This document shows positions 8,781-17,498 of a DNA stretch of 40,390 bases, piece after piece (within the stretch, counting starts at the first letter, position 1; each line of letters starts with the position of its first letter). A model generated the notes under the pieces. It ran no database searches. It was not told the origin of the DNA and saw only the letters and a list, made by a program, of their open reading frames with translations. Made by a program: the position numbers and the translations under genes. Origin of the DNA: Bacteroidales bacterium UBA2287 (GTDB taxonomy: Bacteria; Bacteroidota; Bacteroidia; Bacteroidales; Tenuifilaceae); assembly GCA_002345675.1 (NCBI GenBank), contig DDWL01000013.1:1-40390 (forward strand), in the 5' to 3' direction.

Positions 8781-8794
8781 CGCTTTTCAAAGCG
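8781..8794 (+). other. Small palindrome between ubiE and porT
   Basis: CGCTTT-TC-AAAGCG, a perfect 6-bp stem just upstream of the porT promoter box. It is too short and lacks a T run, so it is doubtful as a terminator; it could be an operator. Confidence 0.3.
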
Positions 8795-8812
8795 TTATTG
8801 CTTTCGATTGTT

Positions 8813-8820
8813 TACTTTTG
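8813..8820 (+). promoter_or_regulatory. -7 box just before porT
   Basis: TACTTTTG fits TAnnTTTG and ends only four bases before the ATG at 8825. If used, transcription would begin at or near the start codon, giving a leaderless or nearly leaderless mRNA. It also argues against the upstream TTG start at 8798, which would place the promoter inside the gene. Confidence 0.4.
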
Positions 8821-8824
8821 TAGA

Positions 8825-9547
8825 ATGAATTTCCGAAAATCATCAATATCACTCACTTTTCTGCTGCTCGCATGGGGTAGTTTATTTGCTCAGTTAAAGC
8901 CGCAAATACAGCTTAATGATGCCGATTACGATTACAACAAGCGGCTTCGATTTGGCTTCTCTATTGGGCTAAATACCATGGACTTTTCGGTTCGAAGCAA
9001 TCCAAACCCAATTGGCGGAGAGTTGCTTTTCGCCGATGTAAGCAACCTATTTCCTGGATTTAATGTAAATGTTGTTTCAGACTTACGACTGTTGAGCACC
9101 TTAAGTCTAAGGTTTCTGCCAGGAATCTCCTTTGGAGAGAGGAGCCTAAGTTTCTATAATCCCGATGGTTCTCTGGAAACAATGATGAAACTTGAGTCAT
9201 CGTTTATCGAAATGCCACTTCTTTTTAAGTATGCCGCTAAAAGGAATAAAAACTCGAGGCCATACATTGTTGCTGGTGCAAACTTTAGGATCGACATGGC
9301 GGCCTACAAAAAGTTGAATATCGAAGAGGGTGTTTTCCTCAGACTTATTAAAGGCGATGTATACTACGAGTATGGATTTGGATACGATTTCTTCCTAACT
9401 TACTTCAAGTTGTCAATGGAGCTAAAAATGTCGACAGGTTTGTTTAATGTTCTTGCAAACGACTATGCCGAAGATGGAGCAGAATATTTTCACGCAATTA
9501 ACAGAATGCGTTCGCAAGTTATTGTTTTTGCCTTTCACTTCGAATAG
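8825..9547 (+). CDS. porT: PorT-family outer membrane protein (type IX secretion)
   Basis: A 240-residue protein with a signal peptide (MNFRKSSISLTFLLLAWGSLFAQ) and a beta-barrel-like body of alternating hydrophobic strands ending in an aromatic/charged residue (FAFHFE), as in outer membrane barrels. Sequence flavour (RFGFSIGLNTMDF near the mature N-terminus), length and the position directly after ubiE all fit PorT/SprT, a barrel needed for the Bacteroidota type IX secretion system. An in-frame TTG at 8798 would extend it by nine residues, but ATG 8825 gives a clean signal peptide and is preferred. The T9SS cargo peptidase at 2303 supports the call. Other PorT-fold barrels exist, so the exact role is inferred. 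Confidence 0.82.
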   Translation: MNFRKSSISLTFLLLAWGSLFAQLKPQIQLNDADYDYNKRLRFGFSIGLNTMDFSVRSNPNPIGGELLFADVSNLFPGFNVNVVSDLRLLSTLSLRFLPGISFGERSLSFYNPDGSLETMMKLESSFIEMPLLFKYAAKRNKNSRPYIVAGANFRIDMAAYKKLNIEEGVFLRLIKGDVYYEYGFGYDFFLTYFKLSMELKMSTGLFNVLANDYAEDGAEYFHAINRMRSQVIVFAFHFE

Positions 9548-9553
9548 TTTCCA

Positions 9554-11119
9554 ATGCCAGTAGACGTTTCGTTGGTTTTAAGCCCACAACAGGCTTCGGA
9601 CACAAACAAGGTGCTTAACATTGCCATTAGCAAATCGGGAGTTAAGCCACACCAGCTTCAAACAGCCGTTATTATTCGTAAATCCATCGATGCTCGTCGT
9701 GGTAAAATATCGTTTAATTTGGGAGTTAGAGTTTTCCTTAAAGGCGAAAATTTAGCCATCGATTCTCCAGTTTTTTGCTATTCAAATGTTTCAACTAAAC
9801 CCGAAGTTATAATTGTGGGAGCTGGCCCAGCGGGACTTTTTGCTGCGCTAAGGCTTATTGAGTTAGGTTATAAACCCATAATTATTGAACGGGGCAAAGA
9901 TGTTAGCACTCGAAAGCGCGATGTTGCTTCGCTTAACCGAAATTTAGAGTTAAATTCCGATTCGAATTTCGCCTTTGGCGAGGGTGGCGCTGGCACTTTT
10001 TCCGACGGAAAACTATACACTCGTTCTCGAAAGCGAGGCGATATAAACCGAATTCTGCATGCACTTCATGAGCATGGCGCGCAGGATGAAATTCTTTACG
10101 AAGCGCACCCCCACATTGGCACCAATGTTTTACCACGAGTAATTACCAGCATTCGCAAAACCATTGAGGATTGTGGCGGGCTGTTCATTTTCAATGCTCG
10201 AGTCGATGAGTTAATACTTTCTTCGGGCGAAGCACGTGGCGTAAAACTTAGCGATGGCCAAACTATAACTGGTAAAGGAGTTATTTTGGCTACAGGCCAT
10301 TCGGCACGCGAGGTGTACTTTATGCTGCAAAGGCAAGGAGTTTTGCTCGAGGCAAAGCCTTTTGCGGTTGGAGTTAGGGTTGAGCATCCCCAAAGTTTAA
10401 TCGACCAAATTCAGTACCATGGAACTGCGAGAGGCCAATTTCTCCCTGCAGCAACATATGCCCTCACATCGCAGGTCGATGGGAGAGGAGTTTACTCGTT
10501 TTGCATGTGCCCTGGCGGGCATATAGTTCCTGCGGCATCGCATGTTGGCGAAGTGGTAGTTAACGGCATGTCGCCCTCGTCGCGAAACTCGCAGTGGGCA
10601 AATTCGGGAATTGTTGTGGAAGTGCAACTGTCCGATTTGAAAGACTTCGCTAATCACAACCAATTGGCGGGTTTAGTGTTTCAGCAGCAGCTGGAGCAAC
10701 TCGCATACTCGCAGGTTGCAAATGGGGTTAAAGCTCCCGCACAGCGTTTAGGCGACTTTGTAAAAGGCGTTACATCGAGCAATTTGCCATCGTGTTCCTA
10801 TCACCCAGGAATTATTTCCACACCAATGCACAAATGGTTACCACAGGGTATTTCATCTCGTTTGCGTGAAGGTTTTACGCAGTTCGATGCGAAAATGAAA
10901 GGGTTCCTAACAAATGAGGCAATTATTCTGGGAGTTGAATCGAGAACTTCGTCGCCAGTTCGCATACCTCGCGATTTCGAAACCCTTCAGCACCCAAGCG
11001 TAAAAGGACTTTTTCCTTGTGGTGAAGGCGCTGGTTATGCCGGAGGCATTGTTTCGTCGGCAATTGATGGCGAACGTTGTGCCGAGGCGTTTGCAAGGTC
11101 TATTTCAAAAAGGGATTAG
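9554..11119 (+). CDS. FAD-dependent dehydrogenase of the COG2509 type
   Basis: A 521-residue flavoprotein. Residues 1-80 form a small N-terminal domain; a Rossmann dinucleotide motif GAGPAG sits at 89-94, followed by a typical IIIERG strand end. The block FAFGEGGAGTFSDGKLYTR and the C-terminal LFPCGEGAGYAGGIVSSAIDG (FAD-binding closing motif) mark the family of uncharacterised FAD-dependent dehydrogenases widespread in bacteria. Substrate is unknown. The start lies six bases after the porT stop, so the two are probably co-transcribed, though a functional link to secretion is not implied. Confidence 0.88.
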   Translation: MPVDVSLVLSPQQASDTNKVLNIAISKSGVKPHQLQTAVIIRKSIDARRGKISFNLGVRVFLKGENLAIDSPVFCYSNVSTKPEVIIVGAGPAGLFAALRLIELGYKPIIIERGKDVSTRKRDVASLNRNLELNSDSNFAFGEGGAGTFSDGKLYTRSRKRGDINRILHALHEHGAQDEILYEAHPHIGTNVLPRVITSIRKTIEDCGGLFIFNARVDELILSSGEARGVKLSDGQTITGKGVILATGHSAREVYFMLQRQGVLLEAKPFAVGVRVEHPQSLIDQIQYHGTARGQFLPAATYALTSQVDGRGVYSFCMCPGGHIVPAASHVGEVVVNGMSPSSRNSQWANSGIVVEVQLSDLKDFANHNQLAGLVFQQQLEQLAYSQVANGVKAPAQRLGDFVKGVTSSNLPSCSYHPGIISTPMHKWLPQGISSRLREGFTQFDAKMKGFLTNEAIILGVESRTSSPVRIPRDFETLQHPSVKGLFPCGEGAGYAGGIVSSAIDGERCAEAFARSISKRD

Positions 11120-11165
11120 TTAAGTGCAAATAGTTCGGTTAACTTAAAAATATAATAAAAATAGA

Positions 11166-11254
11166 TTTGAATCGAAAAATAGTATAATAATTTCATATTC
11201 AAACAGAAAAATATTATGTTATTTTTATGTTTGAATCGAAAATTATTATATTTG
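11166..11254 (+). promoter_or_regulatory. Repeated promoter/operator region of the DUF4143 ATPase
   Basis: The 13-mer TTTGAATCGAAAA occurs at 11166-11178 and again at 11230-11242. ATTCAAAC at 11197-11204 is the inverse of GTTTGAAT at 11229-11236. The -7 box TATATTTG (11247-11254) follows the second direct repeat, and a related AT-rich block follows the first. This arrangement could be a duplicated promoter or a binding site for a regulator. The box places the transcription start before ATG 11278 and after the TTG/ATG codons at 11227-11230. Confidence 0.5.
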
Positions 11255-11277
11255 TATCAACATTTGTTAATGAGAAT

Positions 11278-12414
11278 ATGATACAAAGGCAAATTGAAAC
11301 GATAATAGTTGATTATTTAAGGAAGTCAAATAAAAGCAAAGCAATTCTCCTGTTTGGAGCAAGGCAAGTTGGTAAAACTACTTTGCTTAAAACAATAAGT
11401 GAAGAATTGAGTATTCCAACTCTTTACCTCAATGGTGATGAGGCTGACGTAAAAGAGCAACTTTCAAACACAACTTCGGCAAAACTGAGTTTGCTTTTTG
11501 GAGACAATAAACTTGTAATTATTGATGAGGCTCAAGCAATTCCAAATATTGGAACAACATTAAAGTTAATTACCGACAACCTTAGCCAAATTAAATTGAT
11601 TGCAACAGGCTCATCGGCTTTTGAATTAGCAAACCGTGCTAACGAACCACTTACTGGCCGCAAGTTTGAGTATTCTCTTTACCCAATATCCTTTGCGGAA
11701 ATGGTGAAACATCATGGGTTTCTTAACGAAACAAGAATGCTTGAACACCGATTGATTTATGGCTATTACCCTGAAATTGTAACTAGTGTTGGCGAGGAGG
11801 AGAAACTTCTAAAATTTCTTGCAAGTAGCTATTTATATAAGGATTTACTAATGCTTGAGGAAATTAAACGCCCTGCATTACTAGGCAAAATCCTAAAGGT
11901 ATTAGCGTTGCAAATATCTAATGAAGTTTCTTATAATGAAATTGCGCAACTTGTGGGGGCTAATATTCAAACAGTTGAGAAATATATTGATATGCTTGAA
12001 CAGGCTTACGTTATTTTTAAATTGCCTGCTTTTAGTCGAAATATTCGCAATGAGATTAAAAAAGGGAAAAAATTCTACTTTTGGGATAATGGAATTCGAA
12101 ATGCAATTATTGGAAACTTTTTACCTGTGTCGAAGAGAACAGATATTGGCGCCTTATGGGAAAACTTTATTATTTCTGAAAGGTTAAAGATAATTAGTTA
12201 TAATTCCATTGATGTTAGTAGTTATTTTTGGCGAACAGCTCAACAGCAAGAAATTGACTATATTGAAGAAGAAAATGGAACATTTAGCGTTTACGAGTTT
12301 AAATGGAATGAAAATAAGAAGGCGAAATTTTCAAAATCGTTTACCGAAGCCTATCAAACAACAGTAGAAAAAACAATTACGCCAAAAAACATTGAAGAAT
12401 TTCTTCTTGTTTAA
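11278..12414 (+). CDS. AAA-type ATPase with DUF4143 C-terminal domain
   Basis: A 378-residue ATPase. Walker A is GARQVGKTT (residues 27-35), Walker B is LVIIDEAQ (about 79-86), with a sensor-like IATGSSAFEL segment and the GRKFEYSLYPISFAEM block typical of this family. The C-terminal half carries the DUF4143 region ending in EFKWNENKKAKFSKSF, a nuclease-like DxxEFK-type strand common in these proteins. Function is not established; the family is patchily distributed and often horizontally moved. A longer start at 11227 exists but lies upstream of the -7 box 11247-11254, so ATG 11278 is preferred. The gene is poorer in TCG/CGA than its neighbours, suggesting acquisition. It converges on the 12423 gene with only eight bases between stops. 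Confidence 0.88.
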   Translation: MIQRQIETIIVDYLRKSNKSKAILLFGARQVGKTTLLKTISEELSIPTLYLNGDEADVKEQLSNTTSAKLSLLFGDNKLVIIDEAQAIPNIGTTLKLITDNLSQIKLIATGSSAFELANRANEPLTGRKFEYSLYPISFAEMVKHHGFLNETRMLEHRLIYGYYPEIVTSVGEEEKLLKFLASSYLYKDLLMLEEIKRPALLGKILKVLALQISNEVSYNEIAQLVGANIQTVEKYIDMLEQAYVIFKLPAFSRNIRNEIKKGKKFYFWDNGIRNAIIGNFLPVSKRTDIGALWENFIISERLKIISYNSIDVSSYFWRTAQQQEIDYIEEENGTFSVYEFKWNENKKAKFSKSFTEAYQTTVEKTITPKNIEEFLLV

Positions 12415-12422
12415 TTTGAGAA

Positions 12423-13172
12423 TTACCTCCTCCTAAACTCCGAGCAAATAATTGCTGTGGCCATTGCTACGTTTAGCGACTCAACCGATTCGCGGTTTTT
12501 GGCAAAGTTTGGTATTCGCAGTTTACTCGTTATAAATAGTTCCACTTCGCGACTAATGCCGCTCCCCTCGTTTCCCATTACTATTAAACCCTTTGGTTTA
12601 AGGCTTGTGGTGTAAATGTCGCTGCCATCCATAAATGTTCCGTAAACGGGCATTGCACCCTTAATCTCCCTAAGAAAATCGGGAATATTACAGTATGCAA
12701 CCTTAACCCTCGAAATGGCTCCCATGCTGGCCTGCACAACTTTTGGCGAAAAGGCATCGGCAGAGCCCAGCGAGCAAACTATATTGTCAATTCCAAACCA
12801 GTCGGCCAACCGAATTATAGTTCCTAAGTTGCCAGGATCCTGAATATCGTCGAGTACAAGGGTGAGACTCTCGAGCAGCTCGCTATGCTTTACTTCGTAA
12901 TTTGGGTACTCAATAACTGCCAAAACTGTCGAAGGGTTAACAAGACCGCTTATCCGCTCCATTTCCTTGGGGCTAACTTGCTGGTAGTTTCTGTTTCTTG
13001 CTCTAGTTGGAATTTCCCACTCAGAAGTGTGGTAAACATTTCGAAAACAGAGGCTTCCATCGAGTAAATCGTAAACTAACTTTTCGCCTTCGGCCACAAA
13101 GAGTCCGTTCTCGTGCCGAAACTTCTTGTTTTGAAGCGATTTTATAAACTTAACTTGTTGTGCTGTAATCAT
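12423..13172 (-). CDS. TrmH/SpoU-family RNA 2'-O-methyltransferase
   Basis: A 249-residue SPOUT methyltransferase using SAM to methylate a ribose 2'-OH in tRNA or rRNA. The N-terminal part (residues 1-80, with FVAEGEKLVYDLL) is the substrate-binding L30e-like domain. The three knot motifs are all present: DIQDPGNLGTIIRLADWFG, VMGNEGSGIS and VESLNVAMATAI. The exact target base cannot be told from sequence alone. Start is ATG; it diverges from the MscS gene at 13301 across a 128-base gap containing boxes for both directions. Confidence 0.93.
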   Translation of the reverse strand: MITAQQVKFIKSLQNKKFRHENGLFVAEGEKLVYDLLDGSLCFRNVYHTSEWEIPTRARNRNYQQVSPKEMERISGLVNPSTVLAVIEYPNYEVKHSELLESLTLVLDDIQDPGNLGTIIRLADWFGIDNIVCSLGSADAFSPKVVQASMGAISRVKVAYCNIPDFLREIKGAMPVYGTFMDGSDIYTTSLKPKGLIVMGNEGSGISREVELFITSKLRIPNFAKNRESVESLNVAMATAIICSEFRRR

Positions 13173-13197
13173 TATGGCGTTTGGTTAAGTTGAAACA

Positions 13198-13227
13198 CAA
13201 ATTTAACCAAAATCTTCGAGACCCAAT
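13198..13227 (-). promoter_or_regulatory. Promoter of the TrmH-family gene
   Basis: On the minus strand, -7 box TAAATTTG (13205-13198) with a weak ATTGG -33 element near 13227-13223, 17 bases upstream. The box is 25 bases before the ATG. It shares the intergenic gap with the divergent MscS promoter. Confidence 0.45.
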
Positions 13228-13242
13228 GCTTGTTAGTATCCC

Positions 13243-13275
13243 TATTGCTTATGAACCCATTTTGACCTAATTTTG
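13243..13275 (+). promoter_or_regulatory. Promoter of the MscS-patatin unit
   Basis: TATTG at 13243-13247, a 20-base gap, then TAATTTTG at 13268-13275, a full match to the -7 consensus. The predicted leader is about 20 bases. One of the better promoters in the window. Confidence 0.55.
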
Positions 13276-13300
13276 TGATTATATTTATTATGAGAAAACT

Positions 13301-14596
13301 ATGATTGACGAACAGTTACGGAAAAGCTACGAATTTCTCGAAAATTTCGAACAGTGGCTAATTAACAGTGGATTAGCCCCCGATTACGCGCAGTTTAGTA
13401 AGGTTGCCATATCCTTACTAGCAATTGCTATTATTGCTATAGTTGCAAACTACATAGCCAAAAAAATTATTGTTGTAACCCTTGTTCGGGTTGCTAAAAG
13501 AACAGAAACCCTCTGGGACGATTTCCTAATTAATCACAAGGTTTTTCATAAACTTTCGCATATAGCACCTGCTCTTATAATTCAATTTACAATTGCAATA
13601 GCCCTTTACGATTATAGTCCCAAGCTTTCGCATGTAATCGAAACGCTTTCGAAAGTTTACATTGCAATAGTTGGAATTCTTGTTGTGAGTTCGTTTCTCG
13701 ATGCAGCACACGACATGTACATGTCGATGCCCATGTCGAAGAACAGGCCTATTAAAGGTTACGTACAGCTAGTTAAAATACTCATATATTTTTTCGGTGG
13801 AATTATTACTATTTCCATCCTTTTCTCGAAGGATCCTTCAGGGCTTTTGTTGGGCTTAGGAACATCGGCAGCAATTTTAATGTTAGTATTTAAGGACACA
13901 ATTCTTGGTCTTGTGGCCTCGGTACAAGTTTCGGCCAATAATATGGTGAAACTTGGCGACTGGATTGAAATGCCCAGCCGCAATGCCGATGGCACAGTGC
14001 TCGAAATTTCCCTAAATACGGTTAAGGTTCAAAACTGGGACCGCACAATTACTACTATTCCTACATACTCGATGGTTTCCGAGAGTTTTGTTAACTGGCG
14101 AGGAATGGAAGAGTCGAATGAGGGCCGAAGAATTAAGCGTTCCATTTTTATCGACACGAAAAGTGTAAAGTTTTGTACACCCGAAATGCTCGAAAAATTT
14201 CAGAAGGTTCATTTTATAAAGGATTACATTGCAGAGCGAAATGCTGAAATAGAGGCTTATAACAACGCAACCGATGCCGATACCGATATTCTAATCAATG
14301 GTCGCCACATGACCAACCTTGGAATATTTCGAAAGTACATGGAGCAGTACCTTTATCACAATTCCAAAATAAATTCCGATGCTGTAACCGTTGTTCGCTA
14401 CCGCCAACCAACCGAAATAGGTATGCCCGTTGAGATTTACTGCTTTTCGAACGAAAAGTCGCTGGTTGATTACGAGGGTGTAATTGCCGATATTTTCGAC
14501 CACCTACTTTCGGTTGTTAGCTACTTTGAACTTCGAATTTATCAAAATCCCACTGGTGAAGATTTTCAACGAATATTATCGAATAGTAATAACTAA
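13301..14596 (+). CDS. MscS-family mechanosensitive channel (YbdG-like)
   Basis: A 431-residue inner-membrane channel that would open on membrane tension and release solutes on osmotic downshift. It has about four hydrophobic segments before the pore helix (roughly 29-50, 82-102, 108-130, 152-175), then the pore segment LLLGLGTSAAILMLVFKDTILGLVASVQV (about 182-210), followed by the beta domain VKLGDWIEMPSRNADGTVLEISLNTVKVQNWD. The extended loop and C-terminal domain make it longer than E. coli MscS (286) and close to YbdG/MscM (415). It is followed after eight bases by a patatin-like gene, so the two form a transcription unit. Confidence 0.92.
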   Translation: MIDEQLRKSYEFLENFEQWLINSGLAPDYAQFSKVAISLLAIAIIAIVANYIAKKIIVVTLVRVAKRTETLWDDFLINHKVFHKLSHIAPALIIQFTIAIALYDYSPKLSHVIETLSKVYIAIVGILVVSSFLDAAHDMYMSMPMSKNRPIKGYVQLVKILIYFFGGIITISILFSKDPSGLLLGLGTSAAILMLVFKDTILGLVASVQVSANNMVKLGDWIEMPSRNADGTVLEISLNTVKVQNWDRTITTIPTYSMVSESFVNWRGMEESNEGRRIKRSIFIDTKSVKFCTPEMLEKFQKVHFIKDYIAERNAEIEAYNNATDADTDILINGRHMTNLGIFRKYMEQYLYHNSKINSDAVTVVRYRQPTEIGMPVEIYCFSNEKSLVDYEGVIADIFDHLLSVVSYFELRIYQNPTGEDFQRILSNSNN

Positions 14597-14604
14597 TTAC
14601 AAGC

Positions 14605-15495
14605 ATGGGTAAAAGGGTTGCATTGGCATTGGCTAGCGGTGCTGCAAGGGGGCTTGCTCATGTTGGTGTTATCGACGAGCTAAACAAACAGGGCTACGAA
14701 ATATGCTCCATTGCGGGTAGCTCAATGGGCGCTTTAGTTGGGAGTTTTTATGCTGCTGGAACCTTTGAAGCATACAAGGAGTGGGCAGTTTCGCTCGATA
14801 AGTACGATATTTTTAAACTAGTCGATTTCAACTTTGGGCTACATGGGTTTATAAAAGGCGACAAGGTTTTTAGCGAAATGCATACGTTGGGGTTTATACC
14901 CAATAAAAACATTGAAGATTTAGCCATTCCACTTGCCATTGTTGCGTCGGATATAGTAAACTATAACGAAGTTGTTTTTACATCGGGAAACCTTTTCGAT
15001 GCTCTTCGAGCCTCAATTTCAATTCCTAATGTATTTACTCCAAAGGAGTTAAATGGTGTTTTTTTAGTTGACGGTGGCGTGGTTAACCCGCTTCCCATTA
15101 ATAGAACCCCAAAATGCGATGTCGATTTAGTAATTGCTGTCAATTTAAACGCCAATATTCCTTACACCCAGCCACGTTCGGCAAAGCCGAAAATGGAGCA
15201 AGGAAAAGTTGGAAAGAAGTTTGAGTTGTGGAGTAAAAAGTGGGATGAGCAATTTGGACCCTCTAACAGTAAACAGAAGCCAAACAAGCTGGGTTACTTC
15301 GAAACGCTTTCGCGGAGTTTGCAGCTAATGCAAGACCAACTAATTCGCCATACCCTAATGGCAACACCACCCGACGTGCTTATTCAAATTCCAAGCAATG
15401 CATGCGGAACTTTCGAGTTCTATAAAGCCAAGCAAATGATCGATTTGGGTAGAGCAAAGTGCAAGGAGGCACTTTTGGAACTAAAAAATAATTGA
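14605..15495 (+). CDS. Patatin-like phospholipase family protein
   Basis: A 296-residue serine lipid acyl hydrolase. The oxyanion loop SGAARG is at 11-16, the nucleophile motif GSSMG at 38-42 (Ser40) and the dyad aspartate in DGG at 156-158. These define the patatin fold (RssA-like cytoplasmic esterases). The lipid substrate is unknown. It directly follows the MscS gene; a link such as membrane lipid repair under turgor stress is only a suggestion. Its stop converges with the DUF3795 gene nine bases away. Confidence 0.9.
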   Translation: MGKRVALALASGAARGLAHVGVIDELNKQGYEICSIAGSSMGALVGSFYAAGTFEAYKEWAVSLDKYDIFKLVDFNFGLHGFIKGDKVFSEMHTLGFIPNKNIEDLAIPLAIVASDIVNYNEVVFTSGNLFDALRASISIPNVFTPKELNGVFLVDGGVVNPLPINRTPKCDVDLVIAVNLNANIPYTQPRSAKPKMEQGKVGKKFELWSKKWDEQFGPSNSKQKPNKLGYFETLSRSLQLMQDQLIRHTLMATPPDVLIQIPSNACGTFEFYKAKQMIDLGRAKCKEALLELKNN

Positions 15496-15504
15496 GCCGA
15501 ATTG

Positions 15505-16068
15505 CTACTTTTTATTTCTCAATTTCAGATCAATTTTCAACCCGTCAGCAGTTTCTAACAAAATCTCTTTAAGTCGTTTGTTTTTATCCTTTAAATTGGA
15601 TGAATCGTTAAAATCGTTTGCGATTCTTTGTATGTCGTTTAAGTTTTCCAATGGGAGTAGCGCACAGCTTAAGCAAAAAAAACTTTTTGAACGACCATCG
15701 TCATAATTAGTGATGAAGTCAGTCAATATTTCGGTTCTAATTTTTTGCTGGTCAATAAATTGACTTATTCCGTTTTGTTTTATAAAATCGAGATTCGAAA
15801 ACACATTTATATGGGTTACAAACGAATCGTAGCCACTTTTCTCAGCATCGAAGCGTTTGCAAGGGTAATCGTTGCAGAAGGAGCATACTTCGAATCCATT
15901 TTTAATAGCACAGCAAGTTAAAAAACCACACGAAGGGTGCTTGTCTTTAAACCTTAGTCCCCCACAACCGGGGCATGCCGAATTGCCAATTGTATGAAAT
16001 CGTGGGCATAAACTACAGTTGATACCACAGCACCCAATCGATTCAAATAATTTTAATTTATCGGTCAT
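15505..16068 (-). CDS. Cysteine-rich DUF3795 protein
   Basis: A 187-residue soluble protein with dense cysteines: CCGINCSLC at the N-terminus, CPGCGG, CGFLTCC and CSFCNDYPC. This pattern is that of the DUF3795 family, small proteins presumed to bind zinc or an iron-sulfur cluster. Thirteen of its cysteines fall within the first 70 residues; a further pair sits at SFFCLSCALL. No signal peptide or membrane segment. Function unknown. It is the first of four minus-strand genes in a more AT-rich accessory block. Confidence 0.85.
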   Translation of the reverse strand: MTDKLKLFESIGCCGINCSLCPRFHTIGNSACPGCGGLRFKDKHPSCGFLTCCAIKNGFEVCSFCNDYPCKRFDAEKSGYDSFVTHINVFSNLDFIKQNGISQFIDQQKIRTEILTDFITNYDDGRSKSFFCLSCALLPLENLNDIQRIANDFNDSSNLKDKNKRLKEILLETADGLKIDLKLRNKK

Positions 16069-16206
16069 GAATTTGGTTTTTTTGGGTTTTCAAAGAGGGG
16101 GTGTATGTCGAACTGGGATTTAAAGCCTATTCCTAATCTCACGTTACGAAGTAAAGAAAAAGCGATAAAGCTTCCTATTCCGTTATAAGTCTGTATTTTA
16201 CTCATC

Positions 16207-17313
16207 TTATATTTCCTTTTCTTCAAAGGTTTGATTGTCAATAAGTACTAAATTGATTTTTTTAACAATTCCGTTATTCTTTATATACTCTACTGTACTT
16301 TTTAATCTTTCTGTTGAATTAGTATTCTGCCATAAATTTTTAGAAACAAAAAATTTAACAGTAAAATCATTACCATTATTTAAAAATACAATATCATTTC
16401 GCTTGTTAATCGGGAAATAAGCTTTTAGTCTTTTTACTGCATCTTCAACTTTATTAACATCATCAACAGGCATATCTAAGTTGTAATATATTGTATGTAA
16501 GCTATTAACTTGATGCGATTGTAGATAAAGCAAGGGCTCGTAGGTTTGAGGATTAGAAATATTAATTCTCTCTCTCAACTCAAAACTATTTACTAAGTTG
16601 ATGTCAGTAATCCCAATTTCAATTCTTTTTTCTAGGTTCAAGTTGTAATTCAGGTAATTTTCAAATGCATTTAAATCATTGATAATTAATGTATCTGAAA
16701 GCAAAGAGGTATCGGGCAGTACAAATTTTAATCTGTAAAACATTGTTTCATCGCTAAGGAATAAATCAGCACCCTTGCTACCTTCCATATATCCAGATTG
16801 TTTAATTGCACTGGCAATCAATTGTGATTTCGATTTATCAATTTTCTTGTTATAATGTAGAACCACATTATTTTCAATATTTATACTTTTTTCATAACCT
16901 TCTGTAGGCATATTTAAAATCATAATTACTAAAAATCCTGCAATTATTAAAAGACCAAGAAATCCATAACCTGCAGCCAGCCAATTTGAAGCTTTTTGAC
17001 CATTTTCGGATAGAAAATCTTTAATTTTTTGTCCTTGTAATTTCTCAACTATTCCATAAATTATTAATGTATATACTGCAGGTATCAAGGATTGTGGAAT
17101 CTTAGCAAAGATATTCTCGGGGATCATAAAAATTCCAGCAAATAATAAAAGCGTTGAAATTATTCCAGTAAAGATTGAATTACGAGCAGCATCCTCATTA
17201 CCAAATACTTTGTAGTTTTTCGAAATTAGGAAACCTGCTGCAAGAGGGCCACCAAAAAATGTTGCAATAGAAATAGCATTATTTGTAAAAATCTTTTGAG
17301 AATTATTTTCCAT
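16207..17313 (-). CDS. Four-helix membrane protein of unknown function
   Basis: A 368-residue protein with about four membrane helices in the first third (roughly residues 13-31, 45-65, 73-91 and 110-133) and a soluble C-terminal region (about 140-368) with alternating strand and helix character and no recognisable motif. The region between the third and fourth helices is charged and probably cytoplasmic, which puts the large C-terminal domain on the outer side of the membrane if four helices are right. Notably AT-rich with frequent AAT/ATT codons, unlike the adjacent housekeeping genes, suggesting transfer. I do not recognise the family. Confidence 0.7.
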   Translation of the reverse strand: MENNSQKIFTNNAISIATFFGGPLAAGFLISKNYKVFGNEDAARNSIFTGIISTLLLFAGIFMIPENIFAKIPQSLIPAVYTLIIYGIVEKLQGQKIKDFLSENGQKASNWLAAGYGFLGLLIIAGFLVIMILNMPTEGYEKSINIENNVVLHYNKKIDKSKSQLIASAIKQSGYMEGSKGADLFLSDETMFYRLKFVLPDTSLLSDTLIINDLNAFENYLNYNLNLEKRIEIGITDINLVNSFELRERINISNPQTYEPLLYLQSHQVNSLHTIYYNLDMPVDDVNKVEDAVKRLKAYFPINKRNDIVFLNNGNDFTVKFFVSKNLWQNTNSTERLKSTVEYIKNNGIVKKINLVLIDNQTFEEKEI

Positions 17314-17498
17314 TTATTTCAATTTTATATTGTTTAGTTAACGAAACATCGCTCCGTCATTGCACAAAACAACTAGGAGTTTGTATTGCGCTTTATATCA
17401 CTCCAATCATAGCGCAGTATTGCCAAAACCATTTAGCTGACTAATCCGGGAGCAACTCGGCGTGAAATATACACTTTAGTATGTGGCAGTGTTTAATT

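Noticed and set aside
8798..8824. TTG start for porT
   Set aside because: It would put the -7 box inside the gene and spoil a clean signal peptide.
11227..11277. Longer N-terminus for the DUF4143 ATPase
   Set aside because: A full -7 box lies within it at 11247-11254, and the family starts near MIQRQ.
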